Shown one piece after another: positions 42,499 to 52,582 of a stretch of 64,000 bases of DNA. Positions within the stretch are counted from its first letter, which is position 1, and the number at the start of each line of letters is the position of its first letter. The notes under the pieces are model-generated. The model was not told the origin of the DNA, did no database searches, and saw only the letters and a list, made by a program, of their open reading frames with translations. Source of the stretch: Janthinobacterium sp. PC23-8 (GTDB lineage Bacteria > Pseudomonadota > Gammaproteobacteria > Burkholderiales > Burkholderiaceae_D); assembly GCF_002250505.1 (NCBI RefSeq), contig NZ_NJGY01000005.1, positions 23,134 to 87,133 of the forward strand. The letters run 5' to 3'. The position numbers and the translations under genes are program-made.

Positions 42499-43188
42499 TT
42501 AGCGCGACTGGCGCTGCAAGATGTTGGAGAATTCTTCGACGAAGCTCTCGAAGCGGATCGCCAGGCGGTCGATATCGTGCGAAAAACGGTTGTAGGCGAC
42601 GACGGCAGGAATCGCCGCGAACAGGCCGATGGCGGTGGCGATCAGCGCTTCGGCAATACCGGGCGCGACCGCTGCCAGGGTGGCTTGCTGCACGTTGGCC
42701 AGGCCGCGGAAGGCGTTCATGATGCCCCAGACGGTGCCGAGCAGGCCGATGTAGGGTGACACGGAGCCGACCGACGCCAGGAAGGCCAGGTGTGATTCGA
42801 GCACGTCCATTTCACGCTGGAAGGCGGCGCGCATGGCGCGGCGTGCGCCGTCGAGCACGGCACTGACGTCCAGTGCTTCGCGCGAACCGTACGAGGCCTT
42901 GCCCTTGATGAATTCGCCCATGCCGGCGTCAAAGATGCGCGCCAGCGCGCCGCTCTGGTCGCGGTTGCCGCTGGCGCTCTGGTGCAGCGCGTGCAGGTTG
43001 CCGCCGGCCCAGAAACTGCGTTCGAATTCGATGGTCTGCTTGCGCGCGGCGCGCACGGCGAACATCTTGCGGAAGATATAGGTCCAGCTGGTCAGGGAGA
43101 TCAGCAGCAGCAGGGCCATGATCAGTTGCACGATCAGGTGGGCATTGGTGATGAGCGCGAGGAAAGAAAGATCTTGTGTAACGTTCAT
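42499..43188 (-). CDS. tolQ: Tol-Pal proton channel TolQ
   Basis: A 229-residue inner-membrane protein of the MotA/TolQ/ExbB family with three helices. The third-helix signature AEALIATAIGLFAAIPAVVA and the GLLGTVWGIMNAFRGLA block are clear. With TolR it forms the proton-driven motor that energises TolA. Confidence 0.97.
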   Translation of the reverse strand: MNVTQDLSFLALITNAHLIVQLIMALLLLISLTSWTYIFRKMFAVRAARKQTIEFERSFWAGGNLHALHQSASGNRDQSGALARIFDAGMGEFIKGKASYGSREALDVSAVLDGARRAMRAAFQREMDVLESHLAFLASVGSVSPYIGLLGTVWGIMNAFRGLANVQQATLAAVAPGIAEALIATAIGLFAAIPAVVAYNRFSHDIDRLAIRFESFVEEFSNILQRQSR

Positions 43189-43229
43189 TGGCGGGCAGTC
43201 TGTGGTGAATTATCCGGGAGTGGGGCGGT

Positions 43230-43631
43230 TCAGGCGGCGCGCATGCGTTCGGCTACTGGCACGGGCACGGCGCGCGGGCGCATGCTTGAATCGACGCAGC
43301 CGACCTTGACCTGGGCGGTATTGAGCAAGGTCTCGCCACGCCAGGCTTGTTGCAGGAAAACGATGGAAGCGCGTCCCATTTTGGCGATGTTTAACGTTAA
43401 TCTTACCGTGTCATCAAGTCTTGCCGGCGCATGATAGTCGACACTGACGCTTTTGACCACGAACAGCGCGTCGTGCTGCTCCAGCAATACTTGCTGGCCA
43501 ACACCGATCGCGCGCAGCCATTCGGTCCGTGCGCGTTCGAAAAACTTCAGGTAGTTGGCGTAGTAGACAATGCCACCGGCGTCGGTGTCTTCATAATAGA
43601 CCCGTACTTCCCAGTGAAAGACTGAAGGCAT
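43230..43631 (-). CDS. ybgC: Acyl-CoA thioesterase YbgC of the tol-pal operon
   Basis: A 133-residue hot-dog-fold thioesterase. The 4-hydroxybenzoyl-CoA-type motif YYEDTDAGGIVYYANYLKFF (catalytic Asp) is intact, and VDYHAPARLDDTVRL follows. It hydrolyses short or acyl-carrier thioesters near the membrane and is the first gene of the operon. The start is 43631, or 11 codons earlier at 43664; neither has a strong ribosome site. A 42-bp gap separates it from tolQ. Confidence 0.93.
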   Translation of the reverse strand: MPSVFHWEVRVYYEDTDAGGIVYYANYLKFFERARTEWLRAIGVGQQVLLEQHDALFVVKSVSVDYHAPARLDDTVRLTLNIAKMGRASIVFLQQAWRGETLLNTAQVKVGCVDSSMRPRAVPVPVAERMRAA

Positions 43632-43664
43632 GTTGATGGCGCCAGTAGTGAGATTGAGCAACAT

Positions 43665-43963
43665 TTTACGCGATTTTTCTGATCATGACGGGAATCGCTT
43701 GCTGAAAAGCCAAGTGCATTCCCCCAAACATTGCAATGCAGCATATTCCCAGATCACTGAATACAATGACAAGTCCCGTAACATACGCTTACAAGGTGCC
43801 TCCAGGTTTAAGCGAAGCTTAAATAAAAGCAACTATTCCCGCAAAGCGGCCTGTGATCACGTTGTCGCGGCCTGATGCGCGGGGATTATAGCCGCAGCAC
43901 GGGCGATCCGCAGCTTTCCTTGCTCAATTTGGGTACTTAACTTACAATTTGACTTCCATTACG
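43665..43963. other. Intergenic region between ybgC and the glyA riboswitch
   Basis: No gene seen. It should hold the ybgC/tol-pal promoter to the left and the glyA promoter to the right. A candidate for the latter is TTGCTC (43920-43925), an 18-bp spacer, and TACAAT (43944-43949), which would start transcription just before the aptamer. Confidence 0.5.
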
Positions 43964-44107
43964 TCTCACGTGACTGGCGAAAAGCCGCAATTATCCCCAT
44001 TATGGTGCGATGATTGCCGGCGAAAGGTGGGCATCCACCGGGAAACGTGAGATTTCATCAGCCGTTCGCCTGGGCAGCCACCGATGGAATTGCGCGAAGA
44101 GGCTGCC
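43964..44107 (+). ncRNA. ZTP (pfl) riboswitch with terminator, upstream of glyA
   Basis: TCTCACGT (43964-43971) pairs perfectly with ACGTGAGA (44045-44052). Inside are the conserved GTGACTGGCGA and a GGTGG-GCAT-CCACC hairpin (44026-44039) followed by GGGAAACGTG. Then comes the hallmark CCGTTCGCCTGGGCA (44062-44076); its CGCC can pair with the GGCG at 43976-43979 as pseudoknot. The aptamer carries an extra stretch between 43981 and 44020. GGCAGCC (44073-44079) overlaps the conserved end and pairs with GGCTGCC (44101-44107), followed by a T-rich run: the likely terminator that ligand binding prevents. ZTP riboswitches upstream of glyA are established in this phylum. Confidence 0.88.
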
Positions 44108-44194
44108 TATCCGTTCTTGTTATTCAGTTAACGCCGGCTCCCCTCATTCGATCCAACCTGCCAGTACAAGCACCCACATCCTTGGAGTTTTTAC

Positions 44195-45442
<1,248 letters not shown>

Positions 45443-45457
45443 TTATTTGTCCAGTAT

Positions 45458-45534
45458 GTGTCTTCCAGAGTAAGATTCTGGCTGACACATTCCTGTCATG
45501 CCTGCGGGCGCGCCGAGTGGTTCGGCGCGCCCGC
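45458..45534 (+). other. Two tandem hairpins between glyA and nrdR
   Basis: First, GTGTC-TT-CCAGA-N7-TCTGG-CT-GACAC (45458-45488). Second, a perfect 13-bp stem GCGGGCGCGCCGA/TCGGCGCGCCCGC with a 5-nt loop (45504-45534). Neither ends in a T-run, so neither is a classical terminator. They could stabilise or process the transcript ends, or be a small RNA, and they lie just upstream of nrdR. Confidence 0.55.
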
Positions 45535-45568
45535 GCTCCATTTGAACCAGAAGGCTGCCCCACTGCCC

Positions 45569-46030
45569 ATGAAATGTCCATTCTGCCACCATGACGAGAC
45601 CCAGGTTCTCGATACGCGCGTCTCCGAGGAAGGCGATGCCATCCGCCGCCGTCGCCGCTGCGGCAAATGCGACAAGCGTTTTACCACCTACGAGCGGATT
45701 GAACTCATTATGCCGGCCGTGGTCAAAAAGAATGGCAGCCGGACGGAGTTCGCTGCGGATAAGTTGCGCGGCAGCCTGATGCTGGCCTTGCGCAAGCGTC
45801 CCGTCGCGGCCGCCTCGCTGGACATGGCGATCGCCACCATCGAAGAAAAACTGCTGACCAGCGGCAAGCGCGAAGTCGATTCCGGCTATATCGGCGAACT
45901 GGTGATGCAGGAATTGAAGCGCCTCGACAAGATCGCCTATATCCGCTACGCCTCCGTGTACAAGAACTTCGAAGACCTGGCCGAGTTCCAGGATGCGATT
46001 GCCGAAGTGGGCCAGCCGCGCAAGATTTGA
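45569..46030 (+). CDS. nrdR: Transcriptional repressor NrdR
   Basis: A 153-residue regulator of ribonucleotide reductase genes. It has an N-terminal zinc ribbon (MKCPFCHHDETQVLDTRV and RRRRRCGKCDKRFTTYER) with all four cysteines, and an ATP-cone domain (about 50-140, PAVVKKNGSRTEFAADKLRG) that senses dATP/ATP. It is usual downstream of glyA in beta-proteobacteria. The start at 45569 is the zinc-ribbon Met; longer reading frames upstream have no homology. Confidence 0.97.
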   Translation: MKCPFCHHDETQVLDTRVSEEGDAIRRRRRCGKCDKRFTTYERIELIMPAVVKKNGSRTEFAADKLRGSLMLALRKRPVAAASLDMAIATIEEKLLTSGKREVDSGYIGELVMQELKRLDKIAYIRYASVYKNFEDLAEFQDAIAEVGQPRKI

Positions 46031-46054
46031 GCATCACAGTTGTTTTCCTTCAGC

Positions 46055-46088
46055 AAGCGGCCTGGTCAATCCAGTTGCCGCTTTTTTT
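46055..46088 (+). terminator. Rho-independent terminator after nrdR
   Basis: Stem AGCGGC-CTGG/CCAG-TT-GCCGCT with loop TCAAT, followed by six T. Confidence 0.85.
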
Positions 46089-46218
46089 CTGCCTCTTCCG
46101 TTTATCCGCGCGTCGTTTGCGCTGCCTCATCCCTGACCCCGAGGCACAGCCTATCGTGTAGCAGGGCCGGCTGATCCTGGCCCGTCACTCTTCTCTTTCC
46201 CTGAAAGCGGAGGCACGC

Positions 46219-46788
46219 ATGCGCCATCCTGTTCATGCCCAAGGCAGCACCCTGATCGAAGTGCTGGTGGCGCTGTTGCTGCTGGCCGTGGGCCTGTTGG
46301 GTGGCAGCGCGATGCAGTTGTCTTCCTTGCGCGCGCGCCATGAATCGGCCTTGCTGTCGGCGGCGACGCAACTGGCCGCCAGCATGGCCGAGCGCATGCG
46401 CGCCAACAGTGCGCAACTGCAATTGCCTGACGCCGACAATCCCTATCTGGGCCTCGATTATGAGGCTGGCCCGGTTGAAGAAAGCGGCGGCGCACCCGAC
46501 TGTCTTGGCGACACCGCCTGCGGCGCCGCGCAACTGGCGCAATTCGATATCGCCGAATGGAAGCAGCAGTTGCGCAAGGACTTGCCCGCTGCGCGCCTGC
46601 GCATCTGCCGCGATGTTGCCGCCTGGGATGCCGCCGCGCAGGGCTTGCAATGGAGCTGCAGCGGCGGCAACGGCGCGCCGGTCGTCATCAAGCTGGGCTG
46701 GCGTGGCCGGCAGGCGCGGGACCGCGCCGCGCAGGAGGCCGCTGCCATGCCGAAAATCGCCATGCAACTGGCGGCGGGTGCGCCATGA
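46219..46788 (+). CDS. pilV: Type IV pilus minor pilin PilV
   Basis: A 189-residue minor pilin. The prepilin-peptidase site is HAQG-STLIEVLVALLLLAVG (cleavage after Gly, Glu at +5), then a long N-terminal helix with SAATQLAASMAERMRANSAQ, typical of PilV. The Cys-containing C-terminal half is variable. First gene of a minor-pilin cluster. The stop overlaps pilW (ATGA). Confidence 0.92.
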   Translation: MRHPVHAQGSTLIEVLVALLLLAVGLLGGSAMQLSSLRARHESALLSAATQLAASMAERMRANSAQLQLPDADNPYLGLDYEAGPVEESGGAPDCLGDTACGAAQLAQFDIAEWKQQLRKDLPAARLRICRDVAAWDAAAQGLQWSCSGGNGAPVVIKLGWRGRQARDRAAQEAAAMPKIAMQLAAGAP

Positions 46789-47756
46789 GCGGCCGTGCGC
46801 AGCGCCACTGTGGCATGACGCTGGTCGAGCTGCTGGTGGCGCTGGGCCTGGGCGCCATGCTGATGCTGGCCTCGAGCACGGTGCTGTTATCAAGCAGCCG
46901 CAGCTACATGGAGCAGCTGGAGTCGGCGCGCCTGGCCGACAATGGCCGCTACGCCTTCGACGCGATTGCACGCGCGCTGCGCCAGACGGCCTGGGTGAAC
47001 TGGGACGCCAGCGCCGCGCCGTTGACCCCTGCGGCGCACGACAGTGCCAATATCGCCGGCCTGGACGCGCGCGGTCTGAACAAAAACAGCGAAGGCATCA
47101 GCGCGCCTCTGGCGGGCAGCGTCAACGGCAGCGACGTGCTGGCCCTGCGTTTTGACGGCAGCGGCGAGGGCGAGGGCGGCGATGGCGCCGTGCTCAATTG
47201 CGCCGGCTTTGGCGTGGGCGCGGCAAGCAATGAAGCGCAGCGCGGCTGGAGCATTTTCTATGTGGCGCAGGACGATGGCGGCGACGGCGAGGCGGAACTG
47301 CGCTGCAAATATCGCAGCAGCGCCGGCACTGGCTGGGGCGCCGACGCCCTGATCCGTGGCGTCGACAGTTTCCAGGTGCTGTACGGCCTCGACACCGACA
47401 ACCCGCCCGATGGGATTGCCAACCAGTATGTGAACGCCAGCGCGCTTGAGGCGCGCGACGCGGCGTTGGTGCTGGTGGGCGCCGATGAGGCCGAACGCGC
47501 GCGCGATTTGCAGCGCCGCACGCACTGGAAGCGCATCGCCAGCGTGCGCGTGGCGCTGCTGCTGCATGGTGGCGGCCATGGCGGCACCGAATCGGGCCCG
47601 GCGCAGTTCGACCTGTTCGGCGCGGCTTATGCCAACGCGCATGGCGCGCAGGACCCTGGCGTGCGCATCGTGCCTGCCAGCCTGCCGCCGGCCCAGCGCG
47701 CGCGGCTGCGCCAGCTGCTGCAAGCGACCATCGTGCTGCGCAATGGGCCGGCCTGA
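46785..47756 (+). CDS. pilW: Type IV pilus assembly protein PilW
   Basis: A 323-residue pilin-like protein. Cleavage site RHCG-MTLVELLVALGLGAML, then SRSYMEQLESARLADNGRYA, the typical PilW sequence after the helix. A large C-terminal domain contains EGGDGAVLNCAGFGVG and IRGVDSFQVLYGLDTD. Part of the tip complex that primes pilus assembly. ATG at 46785 overlaps the pilV stop. Confidence 0.9.
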   Translation: MSGRAQRHCGMTLVELLVALGLGAMLMLASSTVLLSSSRSYMEQLESARLADNGRYAFDAIARALRQTAWVNWDASAAPLTPAAHDSANIAGLDARGLNKNSEGISAPLAGSVNGSDVLALRFDGSGEGEGGDGAVLNCAGFGVGAASNEAQRGWSIFYVAQDDGGDGEAELRCKYRSSAGTGWGADALIRGVDSFQVLYGLDTDNPPDGIANQYVNASALEARDAALVLVGADEAERARDLQRRTHWKRIASVRVALLLHGGGHGGTESGPAQFDLFGAAYANAHGAQDPGVRIVPASLPPAQRARLRQLLQATIVLRNGPA

Positions 47757-48381
47757 GCAGTGGCAAACGCATGAGCGCGGCGCAACACTGGTGTTTGCGC
47801 TGTGCCTGCTGGTGGCCATCTTGCTGCTGGGTGCATCGGCCGCGCAGATGGCCCTGCAGGGAGAAAAGGCGGCGCGCGGCGAGCGCGACCGGCATATCGC
47901 TTTCCAGGCTGCCGAGGAGGCATTGATGGATGCGCAGCACGATATCGAAGGCTTGCCCGGCGCACCTGGCCGCAGCACCTTGTTCGCGCCCGACAGCGCG
48001 GCCGGCTTTGCACCCGCTTGCAAAGGGGAGCCCGGGCTGTGCCTGCCGGCCGCCAGCGGCGCGCCGCCCGTCTGGCTCAGCACGGACCTGGGCGTGGCGG
48101 ACTCGGGCACCGTCGCCTATGGCCAGTTCACAGGGGCGGCAATGCAGACCGGACAGGGCTTTCTGCCCTTTAAGAGGCCGCGCTACATGATCGAATTGCT
48201 GCCGTTTCATCCTCCTGGCGAAGAGGCCGGCGCATCTGCCGATGCACCGGTCGGCGTGCCGTCCGGCGCCGGCTATCTGTACCGCGTGACGGTCATCGGT
48301 TTTGGCGCGCAGGAAGACACGCAGGTGGTACTGCAAACCTACTACAGGAAGCAGGGACAGGCGCCGGGAGAAGCGCCATGA
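47743..48381 (+). CDS. pilX: Type IV pilus minor pilin PilX
   Basis: A 212-residue pilin-like protein. N-terminal HERG-ATLVFALCLLVAILLLG (leader Gly then hydrophobic helix), FQAAEEALMDAQHDIEGL, and two cysteines in the mature domain. Its start at 47743 overlaps pilW's end by 14 bp, and its stop overlaps pilY1 (ATGA). The alternative longer reading frame begins inside pilW and is discarded. Confidence 0.85.
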   Translation: MGRPEQWQTHERGATLVFALCLLVAILLLGASAAQMALQGEKAARGERDRHIAFQAAEEALMDAQHDIEGLPGAPGRSTLFAPDSAAGFAPACKGEPGLCLPAASGAPPVWLSTDLGVADSGTVAYGQFTGAAMQTGQGFLPFKRPRYMIELLPFHPPGEEAGASADAPVGVPSGAGYLYRVTVIGFGAQEDTQVVLQTYYRKQGQAPGEAP

Positions 48382-51300
48382 TGGCGCGCTGGCTGGCTGC
48401 CCTGCTGATCTGGTGGATGGCCGCGGCTCAGGCAGGTGCCGCGTCGCCGCTGGTCGACTTGTCGCGGGCGGATACCGGCTTGCACGGCGCGAGGGTGCCG
48501 CCCAATCTGCTGCTCAATCTGTCTTTTTCCCATGCCGCCGCCGGCGCCGCCTATGCCGGCGATTACGATGCCATGCACGCCTATGCCGGCTACTTCGATG
48601 CGCGCAGGTGCTACGGCTATCCCTACCGCATCAGCGAGGGCGTCAGCGTGCCGGACTGGCGCTTGTCCACGGCCCACTTTTTCGCCAGCAAGATGGCCGA
48701 TGCGCGGCACAGTTGCGGTGGCGACAGTTTCAGCGGAAACTTCCTGAACTGGGCGGCGACCAGCCTGCTCGATATCGTGCGCTATGCCTTGACGGGCGGC
48801 GACCGCGTGATCGACGAGGTGCGCAAGACCGTCTTGCAGCGCGCCTATCTGCCAGACGGTCACAACGGCGTCGATTTTTACGCCCATCCCGATTATTTTC
48901 CCCGCAAGCTGTTGCGCGCCGGCGTGCGCGAGGCCACGCCATTTATGGTGGAGCAACTGGCCATCGTCTCCTGCCGCAACCGTCTGCTGTTCGGCGATGG
49001 CGCGCAGCCGCTTGAGGGCAGTTGCGAGGCGCCGGGCACGTCCGGCGCGCTCGGTGTTTTCCTGGCGCGGGTGCAGGTGTGCGATGGCGCCGAAGGGCCG
49101 TCGCGTCCCGATCTGTGCATGGCTTACGGGAAAAACTACAAACCGGCGGGCGCGCTGCAGCGTGAAGGCGAGCGTGTGCGTGTTGGCGTTTTCGGCCATG
49201 CCAGCGGGGCGCCGGCATATGGCGGCTTGCTGCAGGCGCCGCTGGTGTATGCGGGCGCGCAGCGCTGGAGTGCGCCCGATTTTTTGCCTGAAGAGAACGC
49301 CGAGGCGCAGTGGCGTGCGGCAACCGGAGTGGAGGCCGGCAACCAGGGCGCGATCGCCTATATCAATACACTGGGACGCAGTGACGAGGCCAGCCTGGGT
49401 GCCTATGCGGCGGGCGCGCCGCAAGCCGAATTGCTGTACGAATCGTTGCGCTATCTGCAGGGGCGCCAGGCCAGTAGCGTGGCTGCAGCGCCGGCGTCAT
49501 GGCGCGATCCGCGACAGGCCAGTTGCCAGCGGCAAGTCGTCATCACGCTGGGCGATGCCGGCGCCGCCCAGGACCGCTATGTGCCCGGCCATATTCCTGC
49601 GGCCAACTCGGGCGAGCGTGCGCGCGGCGTCGATGCCTACGCCACGCCGCCGTTCGATGTGATGGCCTGGACGCGCGCCGTTGGTGTGCTGGAAAGCGAT
49701 GCAACGCAAGGCAATCCACAGCCGCTGCCGGCCCTGGCGGCGCTCGAGCGGCTCGAGCATGGCCGGCACGGCGCCAGTTTTTATGCGGCCGGCCTGGCCT
49801 ACTGGTCGCATCGTCAAACGCTGCGTGCTGGCGGCGAACCGGTCGAGCATTATGCGGGCGATCTTCATGCAATGACGGCCAGCCCCGATGCCGCCACGCT
49901 GCCTTCGCCGCTGCTGTTGGCGGCCAAGTATGGCGGCTTTGCCGACGACAATGGCGACGGCAATCCGTTTCGCGCCACCGCTGGCGACGCCTACTTTGAA
50001 TGGAGCGTGGATGGCCGCTGGCCCGCCCGCTATTTGCCCGGCAACGATCCGCCGGCCCTGATCGCGCTGCTGCGCGCCGCCGTCAGGCAAGCGCGCCGCG
50101 CCACGGTCGCTGCCACCATCGCCGGGCCGTCCCTGATGGCGCTGGCCAGTGGCGCCGAGCAGGCCTACTTGTTTCAGTCGCGCATCAACCTGGCCGATGG
50201 CGCCATGCGCGTGTCGCGTGACGCTGTTCGCCTGGGCGTGGATGGCGACGTGGCGGCCGGCAAGCCGGTATGGCAGATCAGTGGCGGCTCGGTGTCAAAT
50301 CGGCCCGTCCATACGCTGGACGCACAGGGCGCCCTGATGCCGCTGGCCTGGGACCGTCTCGACAAGGAACAGCGCCGCGCGTTTGATCTTCACGATGATG
50401 GGCAGGGAGCGGTGAGACTCGATTATCTGCTGGGCCAGCGCACGCACGAGGTGGGCCAGCCGGGCGGCTTGTTGCGCCGCCGCGCAGGTGGCCTGTCGGC
50501 AGCGCCGCATGGCAATCTCGTGTATGTCGGCACGCCAGGATTGGGCTTGCCCGGTGTTGACTATCTGCAGCATCGCCAGCGCGCCCGGCAGCGGCGCAAG
50601 ATGCTGTACCTGGCGACCGGCGACGGCCTGCTGCGTGGGATTGACGCCGGCAACGGCACCGAAGTGTACGCCTATCTGCCGCAAGCCTTGCTGGCCAGGG
50701 CGGCGCTGGCCAGCGGCACCGATGGCGATGCCGGACCCTTGCTCGACGGCGCGGCGGCCAGCGCGGAGGTGCTGGCGGCGGGCCGCTGGAAAACCGTGCT
50801 GGCGTCAAGCATGGGCGCCGGTGCGCAAGGCGTGTTTGCGCTCGATGTGACCGATCCGGCGCGCTTTGCGCAGGACGGTGCGCTGTGGGAATTTACCGAC
50901 CGCGACGATGCCATTATCGGCAACCTGCGCGCGCCGCCCGCCTTTGCGCGCCTGAATATGGGCGGCAAGCAGGGCAAGCCGGTCTACCGCGACATGGTCG
51001 TGGCGACCAGCGGCTATAACAATACGCAGGACGATGGCAAGGACAGCGCTGCGGCCAGTCCCGCCGCTGCCATCTTCCTGCTGGCGCTGGACAAAGCCGT
51101 CGGTACGCCGTGGCTGCTTGGCAGCAATTACCATCGGCTGAAATTGCCGCTGCGCAATGACGAAGGCGCAGCGGGAGCGTATGCCCTGGCGCCGCCAGCC
51201 CTGGTGACGGGCAATGACGGCGCGCTGAACTATCTGTACGCAGGCGATCTGCAGGGCAATATCTGGCGCATCGACATGAGCACCGGTCCGCCGTGGAAGG

Positions 51301-52070
51301 ACGAGATGGGGCGCAAGCTGGTGTTTGTCGCGCGCGATGCGCAGGGCCGGCGCCAGAGCGTGACGCAGCAGTTGAAGGTGGCGTATGCGCCGGGCGGCGG
51401 CTATCTGCTGCTGTTCGGCACCGGCAAGCTGATGGAATCTCCTGATACCTGGCCGGCAGCCTTGCTGCCGCAATCGTTTTACGCCGTGCACGACGACCTG
51501 AGCGAACAAACCCCCACGCGCGGCCGCGACGATCTCGCGGTACGCAAGGTGGGCCTGGTGGCGGACGCGGGCGGCCTGGCCATCGACGGGGAACCCTTGC
51601 ACTACACGGGCGGCGGCGCCAGGCATGGCTGGTACCTGGATTTTATCGGTACGGATAAAACCGGTGAGCGCAGCGTGCACGGCGCCGTGCTGGCGGCGGG
51701 CCGGGTGGCGTTCAACACCGTGCTGCCGGGGCGCGACGCCTGTGCCCGGCCGGCAACGCGCCTGTATGTGCTCGACGTGCTGAGCGGTTTTGCGGCCGAC
51801 GCCACCGGCACGGTGCAGGCGGGCGAGGAAACCGGCCGCTTGCAAGATGGCCTGGCGCGCGCGCCGCCGCAAATGCTCGAAGTGGGGCGCCAGGTCGGCG
51901 TGGCCGGCGCGACGGGACGCGCCGAAGGGCGCAAGCAGTTTGCGGTGGTGCAACCCGGCATGCCCGGCGCGGCTGCCGTCAAGGCTGCCAGCGGAGCATT
52001 GCCGGCCAAACGCCTGGGCTGGCGCGAAGTGGCGAACTGGCGCGAGTTGCATGAGGCGGCGAAAAAATAG
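48378..52070 (+). CDS. pilY1: Type IV pilus tip adhesin/biogenesis factor PilY1
   Basis: A 1230-residue exported protein. Signal peptide (MARWLAALLIWWMAAAQAGA), N-terminal half with the family block GGDSFSGNFLNWAATSLLDI, AKYGGFADDNGDGNPF (the PilC/PilY1 acidic loop, near residue 520), and a C-terminal beta-propeller beginning about residue 690 (NLVYVGTPGLGLPG, LYLATGDGLLRGIDAGNGTE, FALDVTDPARFAQDG). It sits at the pilus tip and modulates retraction and adhesion. Tandem start ATGATG at 48378. Confidence 0.93.
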   Translation: MMARWLAALLIWWMAAAQAGAASPLVDLSRADTGLHGARVPPNLLLNLSFSHAAAGAAYAGDYDAMHAYAGYFDARRCYGYPYRISEGVSVPDWRLSTAHFFASKMADARHSCGGDSFSGNFLNWAATSLLDIVRYALTGGDRVIDEVRKTVLQRAYLPDGHNGVDFYAHPDYFPRKLLRAGVREATPFMVEQLAIVSCRNRLLFGDGAQPLEGSCEAPGTSGALGVFLARVQVCDGAEGPSRPDLCMAYGKNYKPAGALQREGERVRVGVFGHASGAPAYGGLLQAPLVYAGAQRWSAPDFLPEENAEAQWRAATGVEAGNQGAIAYINTLGRSDEASLGAYAAGAPQAELLYESLRYLQGRQASSVAAAPASWRDPRQASCQRQVVITLGDAGAAQDRYVPGHIPAANSGERARGVDAYATPPFDVMAWTRAVGVLESDATQGNPQPLPALAALERLEHGRHGASFYAAGLAYWSHRQTLRAGGEPVEHYAGDLHAMTASPDAATLPSPLLLAAKYGGFADDNGDGNPFRATAGDAYFEWSVDGRWPARYLPGNDPPALIALLRAAVRQARRATVAATIAGPSLMALASGAEQAYLFQSRINLADGAMRVSRDAVRLGVDGDVAAGKPVWQISGGSVSNRPVHTLDAQGALMPLAWDRLDKEQRRAFDLHDDGQGAVRLDYLLGQRTHEVGQPGGLLRRRAGGLSAAPHGNLVYVGTPGLGLPGVDYLQHRQRARQRRKMLYLATGDGLLRGIDAGNGTEVYAYLPQALLARAALASGTDGDAGPLLDGAAASAEVLAAGRWKTVLASSMGAGAQGVFALDVTDPARFAQDGALWEFTDRDDAIIGNLRAPPAFARLNMGGKQGKPVYRDMVVATSGYNNTQDDGKDSAAASPAAAIFLLALDKAVGTPWLLGSNYHRLKLPLRNDEGAAGAYALAPPALVTGNDGALNYLYAGDLQGNIWRIDMSTGPPWKDEMGRKLVFVARDAQGRRQSVTQQLKVAYAPGGGYLLLFGTGKLMESPDTWPAALLPQSFYAVHDDLSEQTPTRGRDDLAVRKVGLVADAGGLAIDGEPLHYTGGGARHGWYLDFIGTDKTGERSVHGAVLAAGRVAFNTVLPGRDACARPATRLYVLDVLSGFAADATGTVQAGEETGRLQDGLARAPPQMLEVGRQVGVAGATGRAEGRKQFAVVQPGMPGAAAVKAASGALPAKRLGWREVANWRELHEAAKK

Positions 52071-52097
52071 CCGATGGAAAGGAAGGGCAGGTCATTC

Positions 52098-52580
52098 ATG
52101 TCAACGAGCCTATCGATTCGCCGCCGTACCTTCGGCTTCAGCCTGATCGAACTGATGGCCGTGCTGGTGATTATCGCCTTGCTGCTGGCGCTGGCCTTGC
52201 CGCTCTACCACGGCCAGGTGGTGCGCGCCAAACGGGTGCAAGGGCAGGCCAGCTTGCTGAAACTGATGCAGCAGCAGGAGCGCTATTACACGCAAAACAA
52301 CCGCTACCTGGCGTTTTCGGCGGACGCGCAGGATGCGCAAGGCATGCAGTTTCAATGGTGGTCCGGCGACGAGCCGCAAGCAGGCGCGGTGCGCAGCGCC
52401 TATGAAATCGACGCCGTGCCTTGTCCCGAATCGACGCTTGCGCAATGCGTGCTGCTGCGCGCCAGGCCGGGCACGGCCAGGGTGGACCAGCGCTTCACGG
52501 ACGCCGACTGCGGCATCTTGAGCCTGAGCAGCACGGGCGAGCGCGGCAGCAGTGGGCCGGCCGCGCGGTGCTGGCCTTGA
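52098..52580 (+). CDS. pilE: Type IV pilin-like protein PilE
   Basis: A 160-residue pilin. Processing site RRTFG-FSLIELMAVLVIIALL with Glu at +5, then QASLLKLMQQQERYYTQNNR as in PilE minor pilins, and cysteines in the C-terminal loop (VPCPESTLAQC). Start at 52098 is preferred over an upstream ATG at 52074 because an AGGAAGGGCAGG ribosome site lies just before it and gives a normal short leader. Confidence 0.88.
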   Translation: MSTSLSIRRRTFGFSLIELMAVLVIIALLLALALPLYHGQVVRAKRVQGQASLLKLMQQQERYYTQNNRYLAFSADAQDAQGMQFQWWSGDEPQAGAVRSAYEIDAVPCPESTLAQCVLLRARPGTARVDQRFTDADCGILSLSSTGERGSSGPAARCWP

Positions 52581-52582
52581 AG

